64,000 nt of DNA from Virgibacillus necropolis (GTDB lineage Bacteria > Bacillota > Bacilli > Bacillales > Amphibacillaceae). Every line of letters starts with the position of its first letter. The stretch's first letter is position 1. A model generated the notes under the pieces. The model was not told the origin of the DNA. It saw only the letters and a program-made list of their open reading frames with translations, and searched no databases. Where the stretch lies: positions 930,001-994,000 of the forward strand of contig NZ_CP022437.1 of assembly GCF_002224365.1 (NCBI RefSeq), read 5' to 3'. Positions 1-8,729 of this stretch are shown one piece after another. Made by a program: the position numbers and the translations under genes.

Positions 1-1077
1 TCGGACATGGACTTTCAAGCGCCACCTGAAATTTTGAACACAATTAGAGATCACACGGATCACGGTATATTTGGATACACTAGATGGAATCATGATACAT
101 TTAAGTACGCAATCGTTGATTGGTATCAGAAAAGATTCTCGGCAAAGGTTCACAAAGAATGGATTGTGTATAGTCCAAGTGTTGTTTATTCCATTTCAAA
201 GTTAATTGAAATTTTAACAGAGGAAAATGACAATATTATTTTGCAAATACCTGCTTATGATGCATTCTTTAAGCAAATAGGCAATTCACGATGTAATCTT
301 TTCAGAAATCGGCTTATGTATAAGGATGGTCACTATGAGCTGGATCTGATAGATTTAGAGTCTAAATTATCTCATCCTAGATCAAAGGTGCTACTGCTTT
401 GCAATCCGCACAACCCTACAGGAAGGGTATGGAAAAGGTCCGAGTTGGTAAAAGTTGTGAATCTTTGTGAACAATATAATGTAAAAATTATATCGGATGA
501 TATTCATATGGATATTGTATATGAGGATCATTCATATGTACCGATAACGGATGTCTCAAATAATTATCTGGAAAACGTATTCATCTGTACATCAGCAAGT
601 AAAACGTTCAATACTCCTAGTTTAGGAGGATCATATGCTTTTATCCCAAATGAAAAGATAAAAGACAAGTTTATTGCCTTAATGAAGAATCGTGATGGAG
701 TTTCAAGCGCAACTATTTTCGGTGTATTATCTGTAATAGAAGGGTATAATCAGGCCGGATATTGGGTTGATGAATTACGTTCCCATCTTTATGAAAATAT
801 GAAAATAGTTAAGACTTTTATAGAAAGTGAACTTCCGATCTTAAAGTTTAATATACCAGAGTCGACTTATTTAGCATGGATTGACTGTACAGGGTTAAAG
901 GTGACAAATCAAAAACTACAGGAAGCTCTTGTTAATAAAGGGAAAGTTGGCATTATGTCAGGAGAAGTTTACGGACAAAAGGATGGTTGTTTTTTAAGAA
1001 TGAATATTGGATGTCCGCAAGAAAAATTAGTAATGGGTTTGGAAAGATTGAAGAAGTCAGTTGATTATGTGCAATAG
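1..1077 (+). CDS. PatB/MalY-type PLP aminotransferase (C-S lyase), 5' truncated by window edge
   Basis: This is a fold-type I pyridoxal-phosphate enzyme of the MalY/PatB group (cystathionine beta-lyase/C-S lyase, class I/II aminotransferase fold), expected to be cytosolic. The reading frame is open to base 1. The first visible residues, SDMDFQAPPEI, match the family's internal W-V-A-D-M-D-F block, so roughly 30 N-terminal residues lie outside the window and the ATG at base 7 is not the start. Visible family motifs are the NPHNPTGRVW block, the SDDIHMD aspartate region and the SASKTFN segment carrying the PLP lysine. It ends before a 547-bp gap, so it does not belong to the PTS operon downstream. 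The exact substrate cannot be told from sequence. Confidence 0.88.
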   Translation, partial: SDMDFQAPPEILNTIRDHTDHGIFGYTRWNHDTFKYAIVDWYQKRFSAKVHKEWIVYSPSVVYSISKLIEILTEENDNIILQIPAYDAFFKQIGNSRCNLFRNRLMYKDGHYELDLIDLESKLSHPRSKVLLLCNPHNPTGRVWKRSELVKVVNLCEQYNVKIISDDIHMDIVYEDHSYVPITDVSNNYLENVFICTSASKTFNTPSLGGSYAFIPNEKIKDKFIALMKNRDGVSSATIFGVLSVIEGYNQAGYWVDELRSHLYENMKIVKTFIESELPILKFNIPESTYLAWIDCTGLKVTNQKLQEALVNKGKVGIMSGEVYGQKDGCFLRMNIGCPQEKLVMGLERLKKSVDYVQ

Positions 1078-1387
1078 AGTTTTAAACGGAGCTCCTATGA
1101 TATTTGATCTTAAGTGCCTGTCTCCTGGAACTATTCTGAATTGGGGGAGGATAATTTTATGAGGAAATATTTAGTGACATAATGAATAGGGGGTTATTTT
1201 CTACAGGATTTTTTAAAATTAATGTGGTACCTAGTATTGGATTAAGGGTACTGAAGGTTACACTTTCACACCGTGGTGTGTACATCAAGGAGGAAATGCA
1301 AGGGAAACTGTAAATTTTTACCATAAATCTAAAAAGAATATTGAAACGAATGGGTTAAATCTAACTAATTAATGAACATAAATCAAT

Positions 1388-1434
1388 AAAAAGGCGACTT
1401 CAAATTCAGATAGTGAATTTTAGTCGCTTTTTTT
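1388..1434. terminator. Bidirectional-looking intrinsic terminator
   Basis: A two-part stem (GCGACT...AGTCGC, interrupted by AAATTC...GAATTT) is flanked by an A run on the left and seven T on the right. It separates the PatB-like gene and remnant from the PTS-transketolase operon. Confidence 0.75.
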
Positions 1435-1571
1435 GATGCAAATTATTAAGTGTGTTAGAAAATCATAGGATTTTCAGTGGTATCCGGTCTATGTCCCGTT
1501 TTTCTTATGGATAAAATTAATAGCGTATACTTATTGTTAAATATTCTGACAAAAGTTGTACTTAAATTGTG

Positions 1572-1599
1572 TTGATTAATGAAAGCGCTTAAATATAAT
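1572..1599 (+). promoter_or_regulatory. Putative sigma-A promoter with embedded cre box for the first PTS-transketolase operon
   Basis: TTGATT (1572-1577) and TATAAT (1594-1599) are 16 bp apart. The spacer holds ATGAAAGCGCTTAAA (1579-1593), which fits the catabolite responsive element consensus WTGNAANCGNWNNCW at all but one constrained position. A cre between -35 and -10 would give CcpA repression. The leader would be only about 20 nt, ending in an AGGAGGGAGGG ribosome site. Confidence 0.55.
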
Positions 1600-1624
1600 A
1601 TGAATATAGGAGGGAGGGATACAC

Positions 1625-3697
1625 ATGCTCGAGCAAAGGTCACTTAATACTTTAGAAATAATTATGAGCAACCCGAATTGTACAATTAAAGATTTGGAAA
1701 TGAAAACATCGTTAACGAGAAGGCAAGTAATGTATGATCTCGAAAAGATTAATTATTGGATGAAGGAGAACAATTTTTTTGAAATCGAGCAGAATAGAAC
1801 AAATGGTCTAATGATCTTAAATGCTACCAATGCCTCTAATGATATTTTAAACAGATTGGCAGAAGAGAAAAATGTGCAGGTTTTTACTGAACAGGAAAGA
1901 CAAATCGTATTATACTTTTACTTATTTATCTGCCAAGAAGATGTTTCATTATACCATCTGATGAATCTGCTGAGTGTAAGCAGAGGTACAGTGAATGAGG
2001 ATTTGAAGAAGCTTTCCAATAGATTACGAGAGCATAATTTGCAGATTTCCTACACCCGGCTAAGAGGATACTTTATCGAAGGAAAAGAAAGTGATGCCAG
2101 ATATATGGCTATGCTTTTAGTTGCCAACTTGGTTGCTAAAGAACAGGGAACAGGTCTTTTAATATTTGTTCTTGAAAAGGAGGGTTTTCATCAAGAGGAA
2201 TGGAGTACATTAATCAACAACCAACTCAGTAAGCATCAGGTTATATTCTCAGATAATGGATTGTTGGAGGTAAATTATATAATTGCTTTTGTTTTTGCCA
2301 GGGGTCTTGATATAGAAAAAAATTTTTGTACAGATAAAAATATGAATTTAAACCGTCTAACAGAATATCGTGTTGCGGAATCGATTATCCAGGAACTGTC
2401 GGGTTCTGGCTATCAGTATCATAAGTACCTTGACTTTATAACTTCATTAATACTTTCCTACTCTACAGGAGATAGCAGCAAGAAGACGGAAAGCTACTAC
2501 TCTTTAAGAAATTTTGTTTATAAAATATTTCTTAAACTGGAAGTTTCCTATGGGATCAATTTAACGGATAAGGAGCAGGCCTTTGAGCAAATTTATGCCC
2601 ACTTCAGACCAGCATATTACCGAATTATTTTTCAATACCCAATTGTTAATCCTTTAAAAACTAAAATACAAGAGCAGTACAGCGTTTTGTTTAAAATATT
2701 AAAAGATATTTTTGACCCCATTAGTCTCCCTAGCGGGGACCATGTATCAGACGATGAATTAGCCTATCTGACGATTCACTTTGCAACGTTAATTAAAAAT
2801 AACAAAAGTGAAAGAACAATTAAAACGAAGGCAGCGATTATTTGTCCAAATGGTACAGGGGTTTCGTTAATTATCTATAAAGAATTAAAAAGTATTTTTC
2901 CGGAAATTGAATTTTTAAAGCCAGTATCAATAGGTGCTTTGGATTTTATTATGGATGAGATAGATGTTATTTTTTCTACCAATTTAATTAAAACTTCTAA
3001 ACCATTGTTTATTGTGCGCCCAATTATGACAAATATAGAAAAAGCTAATCTGATTAAAAACTTCTATGAAAGTAAGGGAAATTCAGTTTTCATGGAAAAT
3101 AATTATCCTGTAGAAGACTTGCTGAAGATTGTAGATAAATATACAGACATTAGAAGCGCGAAAAAAATAGTCAATGAATTAAACAAACTAACTTCAAATA
3201 TTCTCTATGTAGATGGGGAAAGGAGGCAGCCCATGCTAAGTGAAATAATTAATGCGGAATTGATTCAGCTACACGTAAACGCAACGGATTGGAAAGACGC
3301 AATCAGGAAAAGCAGCATTCCATTAGTAAAACAAAATAAAATTACGGAGAATTATGTAGACGCCATGATAACAAGTGCAGAGGAGAGTGGGCCTTACATT
3401 GTTATAACAAAGAATGTGGCTTTACCTCATGCGAGGCCTGAAGAAGGGGTACGGGAATTAGCGATTAGTCTGACTACCCTGGAGAGTCCGGTAGAATTCG
3501 GAAATGATGAAAATGATCCGGTCAAATATATTTTTTGCCTGAGTGCAACGGATAATACCACTCATTTGAAAGCTATTTCCGAGCTTGTAGATTTATTGGG
3601 TGATAGTGATTTTTATAGAATGATTGAAAAATCACAGGATCCTAGTGAAATTATAAATTATATTCAAAAAATAGAAAAGGAGATGAGCAACGTATGA
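1625..3697 (+). CDS. BglG/Mga-type PRD transcriptional regulator with EIIB-like and EIIA domains
   Basis: PTS-controlled transcription factor, 690 aa. Order of parts: an N-terminal helix-turn-helix (about 1-60), a second HTH (about 85-150), PRD modules (about 180-390), a Gat-type EIIB-like domain with Cys407 (ICPNGTG), and a C-terminal mannitol/fructose-type EIIA domain with the phospho-His602 in LPHARPEEG. The ATG follows AGGAGGGAGGG. The stop overlaps the start of the EIIB gene by 4 bp (ATGA), so it is translationally coupled to the PTS it should control. Unlike the paralogous operon on the - strand, there is no separate EIIA gene, so this EIIA domain may also phosphorylate the transporter EIIB (inference). 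Confidence 0.88.
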   Translation: MLEQRSLNTLEIIMSNPNCTIKDLEMKTSLTRRQVMYDLEKINYWMKENNFFEIEQNRTNGLMILNATNASNDILNRLAEEKNVQVFTEQERQIVLYFYLFICQEDVSLYHLMNLLSVSRGTVNEDLKKLSNRLREHNLQISYTRLRGYFIEGKESDARYMAMLLVANLVAKEQGTGLLIFVLEKEGFHQEEWSTLINNQLSKHQVIFSDNGLLEVNYIIAFVFARGLDIEKNFCTDKNMNLNRLTEYRVAESIIQELSGSGYQYHKYLDFITSLILSYSTGDSSKKTESYYSLRNFVYKIFLKLEVSYGINLTDKEQAFEQIYAHFRPAYYRIIFQYPIVNPLKTKIQEQYSVLFKILKDIFDPISLPSGDHVSDDELAYLTIHFATLIKNNKSERTIKTKAAIICPNGTGVSLIIYKELKSIFPEIEFLKPVSIGALDFIMDEIDVIFSTNLIKTSKPLFIVRPIMTNIEKANLIKNFYESKGNSVFMENNYPVEDLLKIVDKYTDIRSAKKIVNELNKLTSNILYVDGERRQPMLSEIINAELIQLHVNATDWKDAIRKSSIPLVKQNKITENYVDAMITSAEESGPYIVITKNVALPHARPEEGVRELAISLTTLESPVEFGNDENDPVKYIFCLSATDNTTHLKAISELVDLLGDSDFYRMIEKSQDPSEIINYIQKIEKEMSNV

Positions 3698-3972
3698 AAG
3701 AAGCGTTAGTCGCATGTCGCACCGGGATGGGAAGTAGCATGATGCTGAAAATAAAGGTGGAGCAAGTGGTAAGAGAAAATAATTATCCTATCAAGGTTCA
3801 CCATGACACCCTGAGTGCCGTTAATCAATTTAAGGGGGACCTACTCATCACGTTGGAAGACTTGGTTCCTGATGTCAAAGACAAAGTTAAGTATGTGATA
3901 GGTATTAAAAATTTGATGGACAAAGAAGAAATAAAGAGCAAGTTAAATGAGTTTTTGGAGGTAAATGTATAA
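3694..3972 (+). CDS. PTS EIIB component, ascorbate/galactitol (Ula/Gat) type
   Basis: Small cytosolic phosphotransfer protein of 92 aa. The active-site cysteine is Cys8 in ACRTGMGSSMM, the CxxGxGSS loop of UlaB/GatB-like EIIB proteins. It accepts phosphate from an EIIA and passes it to the sugar held by the UlaA-type EIIC encoded 30 bp downstream. Its start lies inside the regulator's stop (4-bp overlap). The family is known for L-ascorbate transport, but the neighbouring genes here contain no ascorbate-catabolic enzymes, so the substrate is open. Confidence 0.85.
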   Translation: MKEALVACRTGMGSSMMLKIKVEQVVRENNYPIKVHHDTLSAVNQFKGDLLITLEDLVPDVKDKVKYVIGIKNLMDKEEIKSKLNEFLEVNV

Positions 3973-4002
3973 GTGGAAATATAATAAGAGGGGGAATATA
4001 TA

Positions 4003-5277
4003 ATGGAGCTTATAAGAGCTTTTGCAATAGACTTGCTGGGATCTGCGGCTATTTTAGTCGGATTAATGGCTTTGATGGGTTTGCTTTTGCAAAAAAAGCC
4101 CTTTGATGAGGTATTAACAGGAACACTAAAAACGATTGTGGGATTCTTAATATTCACCGTAGGATCTGGAGCAGCAGTTTTAGCTCTTAATAGTTTTCAA
4201 GATTTATTCAGTGAAGGATTTAGTTTAGATGGTGTGCTGCCACTGGCAGAAGCTGTTACAGCGCTTGCCCAGGATAGATTTGGAACCGTCGTATCTCTAG
4301 TTATGTTGTTAGGTTTTCTTTTTAATCTATTGTTTGCACGAATCACGCCATTTAAATATATCTTTTTAACTGGACAGCATAATCTGTATTTTGCAGCACT
4401 ATTAACTGTAATGATGAAAGCACTAGATGTTGGCAATACCGGAATCGTTCTAATTGGTGGTGTTATCTTAGGGCTGGCTGCTTGTATTTTTCCGGCCATT
4501 GCTCAACCGTTTATGAGAAAAGTTACTGGTGATGATGAAATCGCACTTGGGCATTATGTAAGTGTTGGTTATGCGATTTCAGGATGGATAGGATCAAAGG
4601 TAGGTAAGCCTGAAGATACAACGGAAAATTTAAATCTTCCCAAGTGGCTCTCCATGTTCAAGGACTATGTTGTAGGTGTTAGTTTAACAATCGTTGTTTT
4701 CTTCTATATTGCAACATTTGCTGCAGGTCCAACGTTTGTAGAAAGTATATCTGGTGGGATGCATTGGTTAGTATATCCATTATTGCAAGGGCTAACTTTT
4801 GCAGCAGCACTTTATGTAATTATTACTGGTGTTAGGATGCTTCTTGGTGAAATTGTCAATGCATTTGTCGGTATCTCTGAGAAGTTAATACCAAACGCTA
4901 AACCAGCCTTAGATTGTCCGGTTGTATTCTCCTTCGCGCCAACAGCGACGGTAATTGGATTTCTTTCTGCATATGCTGGCGGCCTAATCTGTATGTTTGT
5001 GTTTGGAGTTCTTAATGTTTCTGTAATAATCCCAGTAGCCGTGCCATACTTTTTTATCGGTGCAACTGCAGGGGTGTTTGGTAATGCAACTGGTGGTTGG
5101 AAGGGAGCAGTTGTCGGCAGCTTTGTAGTTGGAATTCTTATAGCAATTGGACCTGCGCTAATTTATCCAATCATGTCAGATATAGGTTTATCAGGAACAG
5201 CATTTCCGGAAACTGATTTTACGATAGTCGGGATACTGGTTTACTATATTGGTAAATTGATTCTAGGGATATTTTAA
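4003..5277 (+). CDS. PTS EIIC transporter, UlaA/SgaT family
   Basis: Membrane permease of the phosphotransferase system, 424 aa with about ten hydrophobic segments. Features shared with UlaA-family EIIC proteins are the N-terminal LLGSAAILVGLMALMGLLLQKK helix pair, the FLTGQHNLYFAAL segment, the PALDCPVVFSFAPTA loop and GATAGVFGNATGGWKGA. It is slightly shorter at its C terminus than the paralogue at 10985-12361, which has a hydrophilic tail. The start has the GGGGG-type site 12 nt upstream. It sits between EIIB and transketolase in one operon. The transported sugar is unknown; a pentulose is suggested by the context (inference). Confidence 0.87.
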   Translation: MELIRAFAIDLLGSAAILVGLMALMGLLLQKKPFDEVLTGTLKTIVGFLIFTVGSGAAVLALNSFQDLFSEGFSLDGVLPLAEAVTALAQDRFGTVVSLVMLLGFLFNLLFARITPFKYIFLTGQHNLYFAALLTVMMKALDVGNTGIVLIGGVILGLAACIFPAIAQPFMRKVTGDDEIALGHYVSVGYAISGWIGSKVGKPEDTTENLNLPKWLSMFKDYVVGVSLTIVVFFYIATFAAGPTFVESISGGMHWLVYPLLQGLTFAAALYVIITGVRMLLGEIVNAFVGISEKLIPNAKPALDCPVVFSFAPTATVIGFLSAYAGGLICMFVFGVLNVSVIIPVAVPYFFIGATAGVFGNATGGWKGAVVGSFVVGILIAIGPALIYPIMSDIGLSGTAFPETDFTIVGILVYYIGKLILGIF

Positions 5278-5299
5278 ATTATAGAGAGGATGTTTAATT

Positions 5300-7300
5300 A
5301 TGAAGACGTTAACACAGGAAAACGTAGCAGAATTATCCATTGCAACTATTAGAACATTATCAATTGATAGTGTTGAGCACGCGAAGCATGGGCATTTGGG
5401 AATGCCTCTTGGATCAGCACCGATGGCTTATAAGTTGTTTAAAGACGTTATGAAGCATAATCCGAAAAATCCTAAATGGTACGATAGAGATCGATTTATC
5501 TTGACATCTGGACATGGATCCATTCTCTTATATACACTTTTACACTTAAGTGGTTATAATGTTTCCATTGAAGACTTGAAGGAATTCAGACAGTTAGGAA
5601 GTATTACCCCAGGACACCCAGAGGTAGATGTTACCCCAGGAGTAGAAGCGACTACAGGACCATTAGGACAGGGAATATCTACAACAGTTGGGTTTGCTAT
5701 TGCTGAGAGAAACTTAGCCCATACTTATAATAAAGAAGATATTTCTATTGTTGATCATTATACCTATACGATTTGCGGAGATGGAGACTTAATGGAAGGG
5801 GTTGCCCAGGAAGCGATGTCTCTAGCAGGTCATTTGGGTTTAGGCAAGTTAATCGTTCTATACGATTCCAATGATGTTTGTTCAGACGGTTTTGTCTCAG
5901 ATTCAAATACCGAAGATGTACAAAAGAAATACGAAGCAATGGGATGGCAAACGTTATACGTTGAAGATGGCAATGATATTAGTGCCGTACAGCAGGCAAT
6001 CGATTCAGCAAAAACAGAAACGAATAAACCTTCATTAATTGAAGTGAAAAATATTATCGGATTTGGGTCACCAAATTTTGGAGGAACAGCTGCTATTCAC
6101 AGTAATCCAGTTGGTGACGATGAATCTAAACTAATTAAACAAGCTTATAAGTGGCTACATGAAGAGAAATTTTTTATACCTGAAGAAGTGAAAGAAGATT
6201 TTGCTGAAATAGTCTCTAAAGGCAGTGAGGTTGAAAAAGATTGGAATAACCGTTTTAAGGATTATCAGGGTAAATATCCAGAGCTTGCTAAACAGTTTAT
6301 AGACAGTATGGATAATAAGGTGGAAATAGAAGATGTTAAACTAGAATTTACTGAAGACAAGATGGCAACAAGAGCTGCATCTGGTAAGGTACTGAATTCA
6401 TTGGCTAAGCAAATTCCTTCTCTTATAGGCGGCTCGGCTGATTTAGCATCGTCTAATAAAACTACGATAGATGGAAATACGTTTATGACAAAAGGTGATT
6501 ATAAGGGACCGAATATTCACTTTGGAATACGGGAATTCTCCATGGCCTCAATTGTAAACGGACTTGCATTGCATGGAGGAGTAAAAGGTTATTCAGGAAC
6601 CTTTCTGGTATTTGCTGATTATATGAAAGCAGCTATTCGAATGTCAGCTATTATTAATAGACCAGTAACATATGTGTTTACACACGACAGTATTATGCTT
6701 GGGCAGGATGGGCCAACTCACCAACCTGTGGAACAACTTGCTTCATTAAGAGCTACGCCTAATCTTAATGTCATTAGGCCTGCGGACGCTAACGAAACTA
6801 AAGCCGCCTGGTCTATTGCAATAAATTCCAAGGGTACACCTACAGCTATTATATTAGGTAGACATGATGTTCCTGTATTACCACATGCATCTGTTGAAGG
6901 AGTTAAGCGGGGAGCTTATATTATATCAGAAGGAAAAGACGAACTATCTGGAATCATTATCGCTTCAGGATCCGAGGTTGAACTAGCGCTGAAAGCACAA
7001 CAGCTATTGGAAAAAGACGGAGTTTCAATAAATGTGGTTAGTATGCCCAGCTGGGAGCTTTTTAATCAACAGGATATGGATTATAAGAATCAGGTCCTGC
7101 CTCCTGTGATTACCAATAAATTAGTAGTTGAAATGGGTTCTCCAATCGGATGGAGGGAATACGTTGGTCCTAAGGGAGAAATATGGGGTATAGATGACTT
7201 TGGGGAATCCGGCAACGGCAACGCATTGGCTGAAAAGCTCGGATTTACTTCGGAAAATATAGTTCATATATATAAAACAATGCTTGAAAGGAACCAATAA
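5300..7300 (+). CDS. tkt: Transketolase (operon-encoded paralogue 1)
   Basis: Thiamine-diphosphate enzyme moving two-carbon ketol units between sugar phosphates; 666 aa, full family length. Visible landmarks: the TPP motif CGDGDLMEG followed by YDSND, FGIREFSM with the catalytic glutamate, and [25 protein letters not shown] for substrate phosphate binding. It departs from common transketolases at usually invariant places: KHGHLGMPLGSAP instead of [10 protein letters not shown], and GQDG instead of GEDG. It is the only enzyme in its PTS operon (22 bp after EIIC), so it is probably a pathway-specific isozyme and not the housekeeping copy. A terminator follows. Confidence 0.92.
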   Translation: MKTLTQENVAELSIATIRTLSIDSVEHAKHGHLGMPLGSAPMAYKLFKDVMKHNPKNPKWYDRDRFILTSGHGSILLYTLLHLSGYNVSIEDLKEFRQLGSITPGHPEVDVTPGVEATTGPLGQGISTTVGFAIAERNLAHTYNKEDISIVDHYTYTICGDGDLMEGVAQEAMSLAGHLGLGKLIVLYDSNDVCSDGFVSDSNTEDVQKKYEAMGWQTLYVEDGNDISAVQQAIDSAKTETNKPSLIEVKNIIGFGSPNFGGTAAIHSNPVGDDESKLIKQAYKWLHEEKFFIPEEVKEDFAEIVSKGSEVEKDWNNRFKDYQGKYPELAKQFIDSMDNKVEIEDVKLEFTEDKMATRAASGKVLNSLAKQIPSLIGGSADLASSNKTTIDGNTFMTKGDYKGPNIHFGIREFSMASIVNGLALHGGVKGYSGTFLVFADYMKAAIRMSAIINRPVTYVFTHDSIMLGQDGPTHQPVEQLASLRATPNLNVIRPADANETKAAWSIAINSKGTPTAIILGRHDVPVLPHASVEGVKRGAYIISEGKDELSGIIIASGSEVELALKAQQLLEKDGVSINVVSMPSWELFNQQDMDYKNQVLPPVITNKLVVEMGSPIGWREYVGPKGEIWGIDDFGESGNGNALAEKLGFTSENIVHIYKTMLERNQ

Positions 7301-7350
7301 TTCGATGTTTTATGGATGCTGAAAAAGTTAATGTTATTTATTTTTAATCT

Positions 7351-7396
7351 AAGCCAGGGATAAGGTAGTAGTTTTACTTTATTCCTGGTTGTTTTA
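7351..7396 (+). terminator. Intrinsic terminator after transketolase 1
   Basis: The stem CCAGGGATAA / TTATTCCTGG with a loop of about 15 nt is followed by TTGTTTT. It closes the first PTS-transketolase operon. The rest of the 299-bp gap (7301-7599) shows no other clear element apart from a modest ribosome site before the ParB-like gene. Confidence 0.7.
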
Positions 7397-7599
7397 TGAC
7401 TAATAGTAATGGCAACTTACTTGTATTAAAAATAATGAATTAGTTCATGTGACAGCACGGCAAGTAGAACTGAAATTAGGCCTTAACATATTGTGTTTCA
7501 TCAAAATGGTAAGACCGCATATCTGCATTTGTAGATTTTTGTAATAGGACAATGTGTAAACAGAATACCCATATACAAAGACGAAATGGGTGATTCAAC

Positions 7600-8562
7600 A
7601 TGGGCGATCAACAAAAGAAGATTAAACTTTCACAAATAGGGTTAGAAACTAACTTTCGGAAAAAGGAAAAGGATTTGAGTCTAGAATTAAGCATTAATAG
7701 ACATGGATTAAGAGTACCTTTAATTGTGGAGGAGGAAAGTAAAGATCATTATATTTTAGTAGATGGTTACCGGCGTTTTTATGCCCTTGAATTTCTGGGG
7801 GAGATAAATGCCGAATGTAGTATAGAAAAGCTATCTTCAGAAGAGGAAAGAATAGTTAAGAGATTAGGTATAGAACTGCACACCAGGAAGAGAACGGCAT
7901 ACCAGCTGGAAAGAATGATTAACCGATTATTAGAAACTGGTAAATATGATGCAAAATTAATTGCAAGTCTATGTAATGTAACAGAAAGGACTATAACTAA
8001 ATATATACGTGGGTTGGATATTAATCCTGATTGGATTAGGAGAGGAGAACAAGCAGGTGCGGGAAGGCATGCATTTACTGATATTCATAATCTTAATTTA
8101 ACCGAAGAAAACAAGAATTATATTGCTAATAAATATATTGATAGGCAGATCAATAAAACCACTGTTGATGTCTTAAAAAAAGCTACGAGAGAAAAAGCTT
8201 TTGAGGAGATAGCAGAAGAAAATATAAAAAAGTGTATTGATCAGGTAATTGAGAAGCAATCTAAAGACTATGAAACTGTGAAAGAAGTTGTCAATGAGAA
8301 TAGTTTACAAGCTGGACACACTAAAAGCGGTCATACATTCATGCATAATTTAAATTTAAATTTGATAACGAGAATTGAAAAGGTATTTAAAAATAGATAC
8401 TACGTGAACTATTTATCTGATAAGCAAAAAGATCAACTGATTAAATCGCTAAGAAACTTAATCCTAACATTAAAACCTCCAATAAAATGGTCTTCTTTTC
8501 CCGATAAAGATCAACTTCGTGAAAATCCTGAAGATGAATTCAGTGACAGGTTGGAACATTAA
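7600..8562 (+). CDS. Orphan ParB-like DNA-binding protein
   Basis: A 320-aa protein with a ParB/Spo0J-type N-terminal domain (about 5-90): the start KIKLSQIGLETNFRK, then VDGYRRFYALEFLG, a variant of the G-x-R-R CTP-binding box. A helix-turn-helix follows at about 115-145 (IASLCNVTERTITKYIRGL). The last 150 residues are charged and helical and I do not recognise them. No parA lies nearby, so chromosome or plasmid partition is unlikely on context. Some ParB-like proteins, such as Shigella VirB, are transcription regulators, and its position between two convergent paralogous PTS operons makes a regulatory role possible (inference). Plasmid-derived origin is the alternative. Confidence 0.72.
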   Translation: MGDQQKKIKLSQIGLETNFRKKEKDLSLELSINRHGLRVPLIVEEESKDHYILVDGYRRFYALEFLGEINAECSIEKLSSEEERIVKRLGIELHTRKRTAYQLERMINRLLETGKYDAKLIASLCNVTERTITKYIRGLDINPDWIRRGEQAGAGRHAFTDIHNLNLTEENKNYIANKYIDRQINKTTVDVLKKATREKAFEEIAEENIKKCIDQVIEKQSKDYETVKEVVNENSLQAGHTKSGHTFMHNLNLNLITRIEKVFKNRYYVNYLSDKQKDQLIKSLRNLILTLKPPIKWSSFPDKDQLRENPEDEFSDRLEH

Positions 8563-8677
8563 ATTATACGATAAATTTTTAATGATTAATCCAATTTAAT
8601 CGTGGTGGGGCCAATTCCAGAACATACTTAAACATAAATAAACAAAGAGAGGAAATGAAGAAATGCGACCGAAGAAA

Positions 8678-8720
8678 TAAACGGAAGGTATCCTCTAAGT
8701 CAGAGAATACCTTCCGTTTA
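8678..8720. terminator. Intrinsic terminator between ParB-like gene and transketolase 2
   Basis: A near-perfect stem of about 18 bp (TAAACGGAAGGTAT...ATACCTTCCGTTTA, loop AAGTC) lies between convergent genes and can serve both strands. The - strand reading ends transketolase 2 transcription just 9 bp past its stop. Confidence 0.8.
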
Positions 8721-8729
8721 CTTTATCAT

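Larger units (their letters stand above)
1078..1624. other. 547-bp gap with a possible degenerate coding remnant
   Basis: No intact gene is seen. At about 1236-1371 a + strand frame stays open (reading WIKGTEGYTFTPWC and on to a TAA) without a start codon or ribosome site, so it may be the tail of a decayed gene; I do not recognise the family. The gap also holds a strong terminator (1388-1434) and the promoter/cre of the next operon. Confidence 0.4.
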
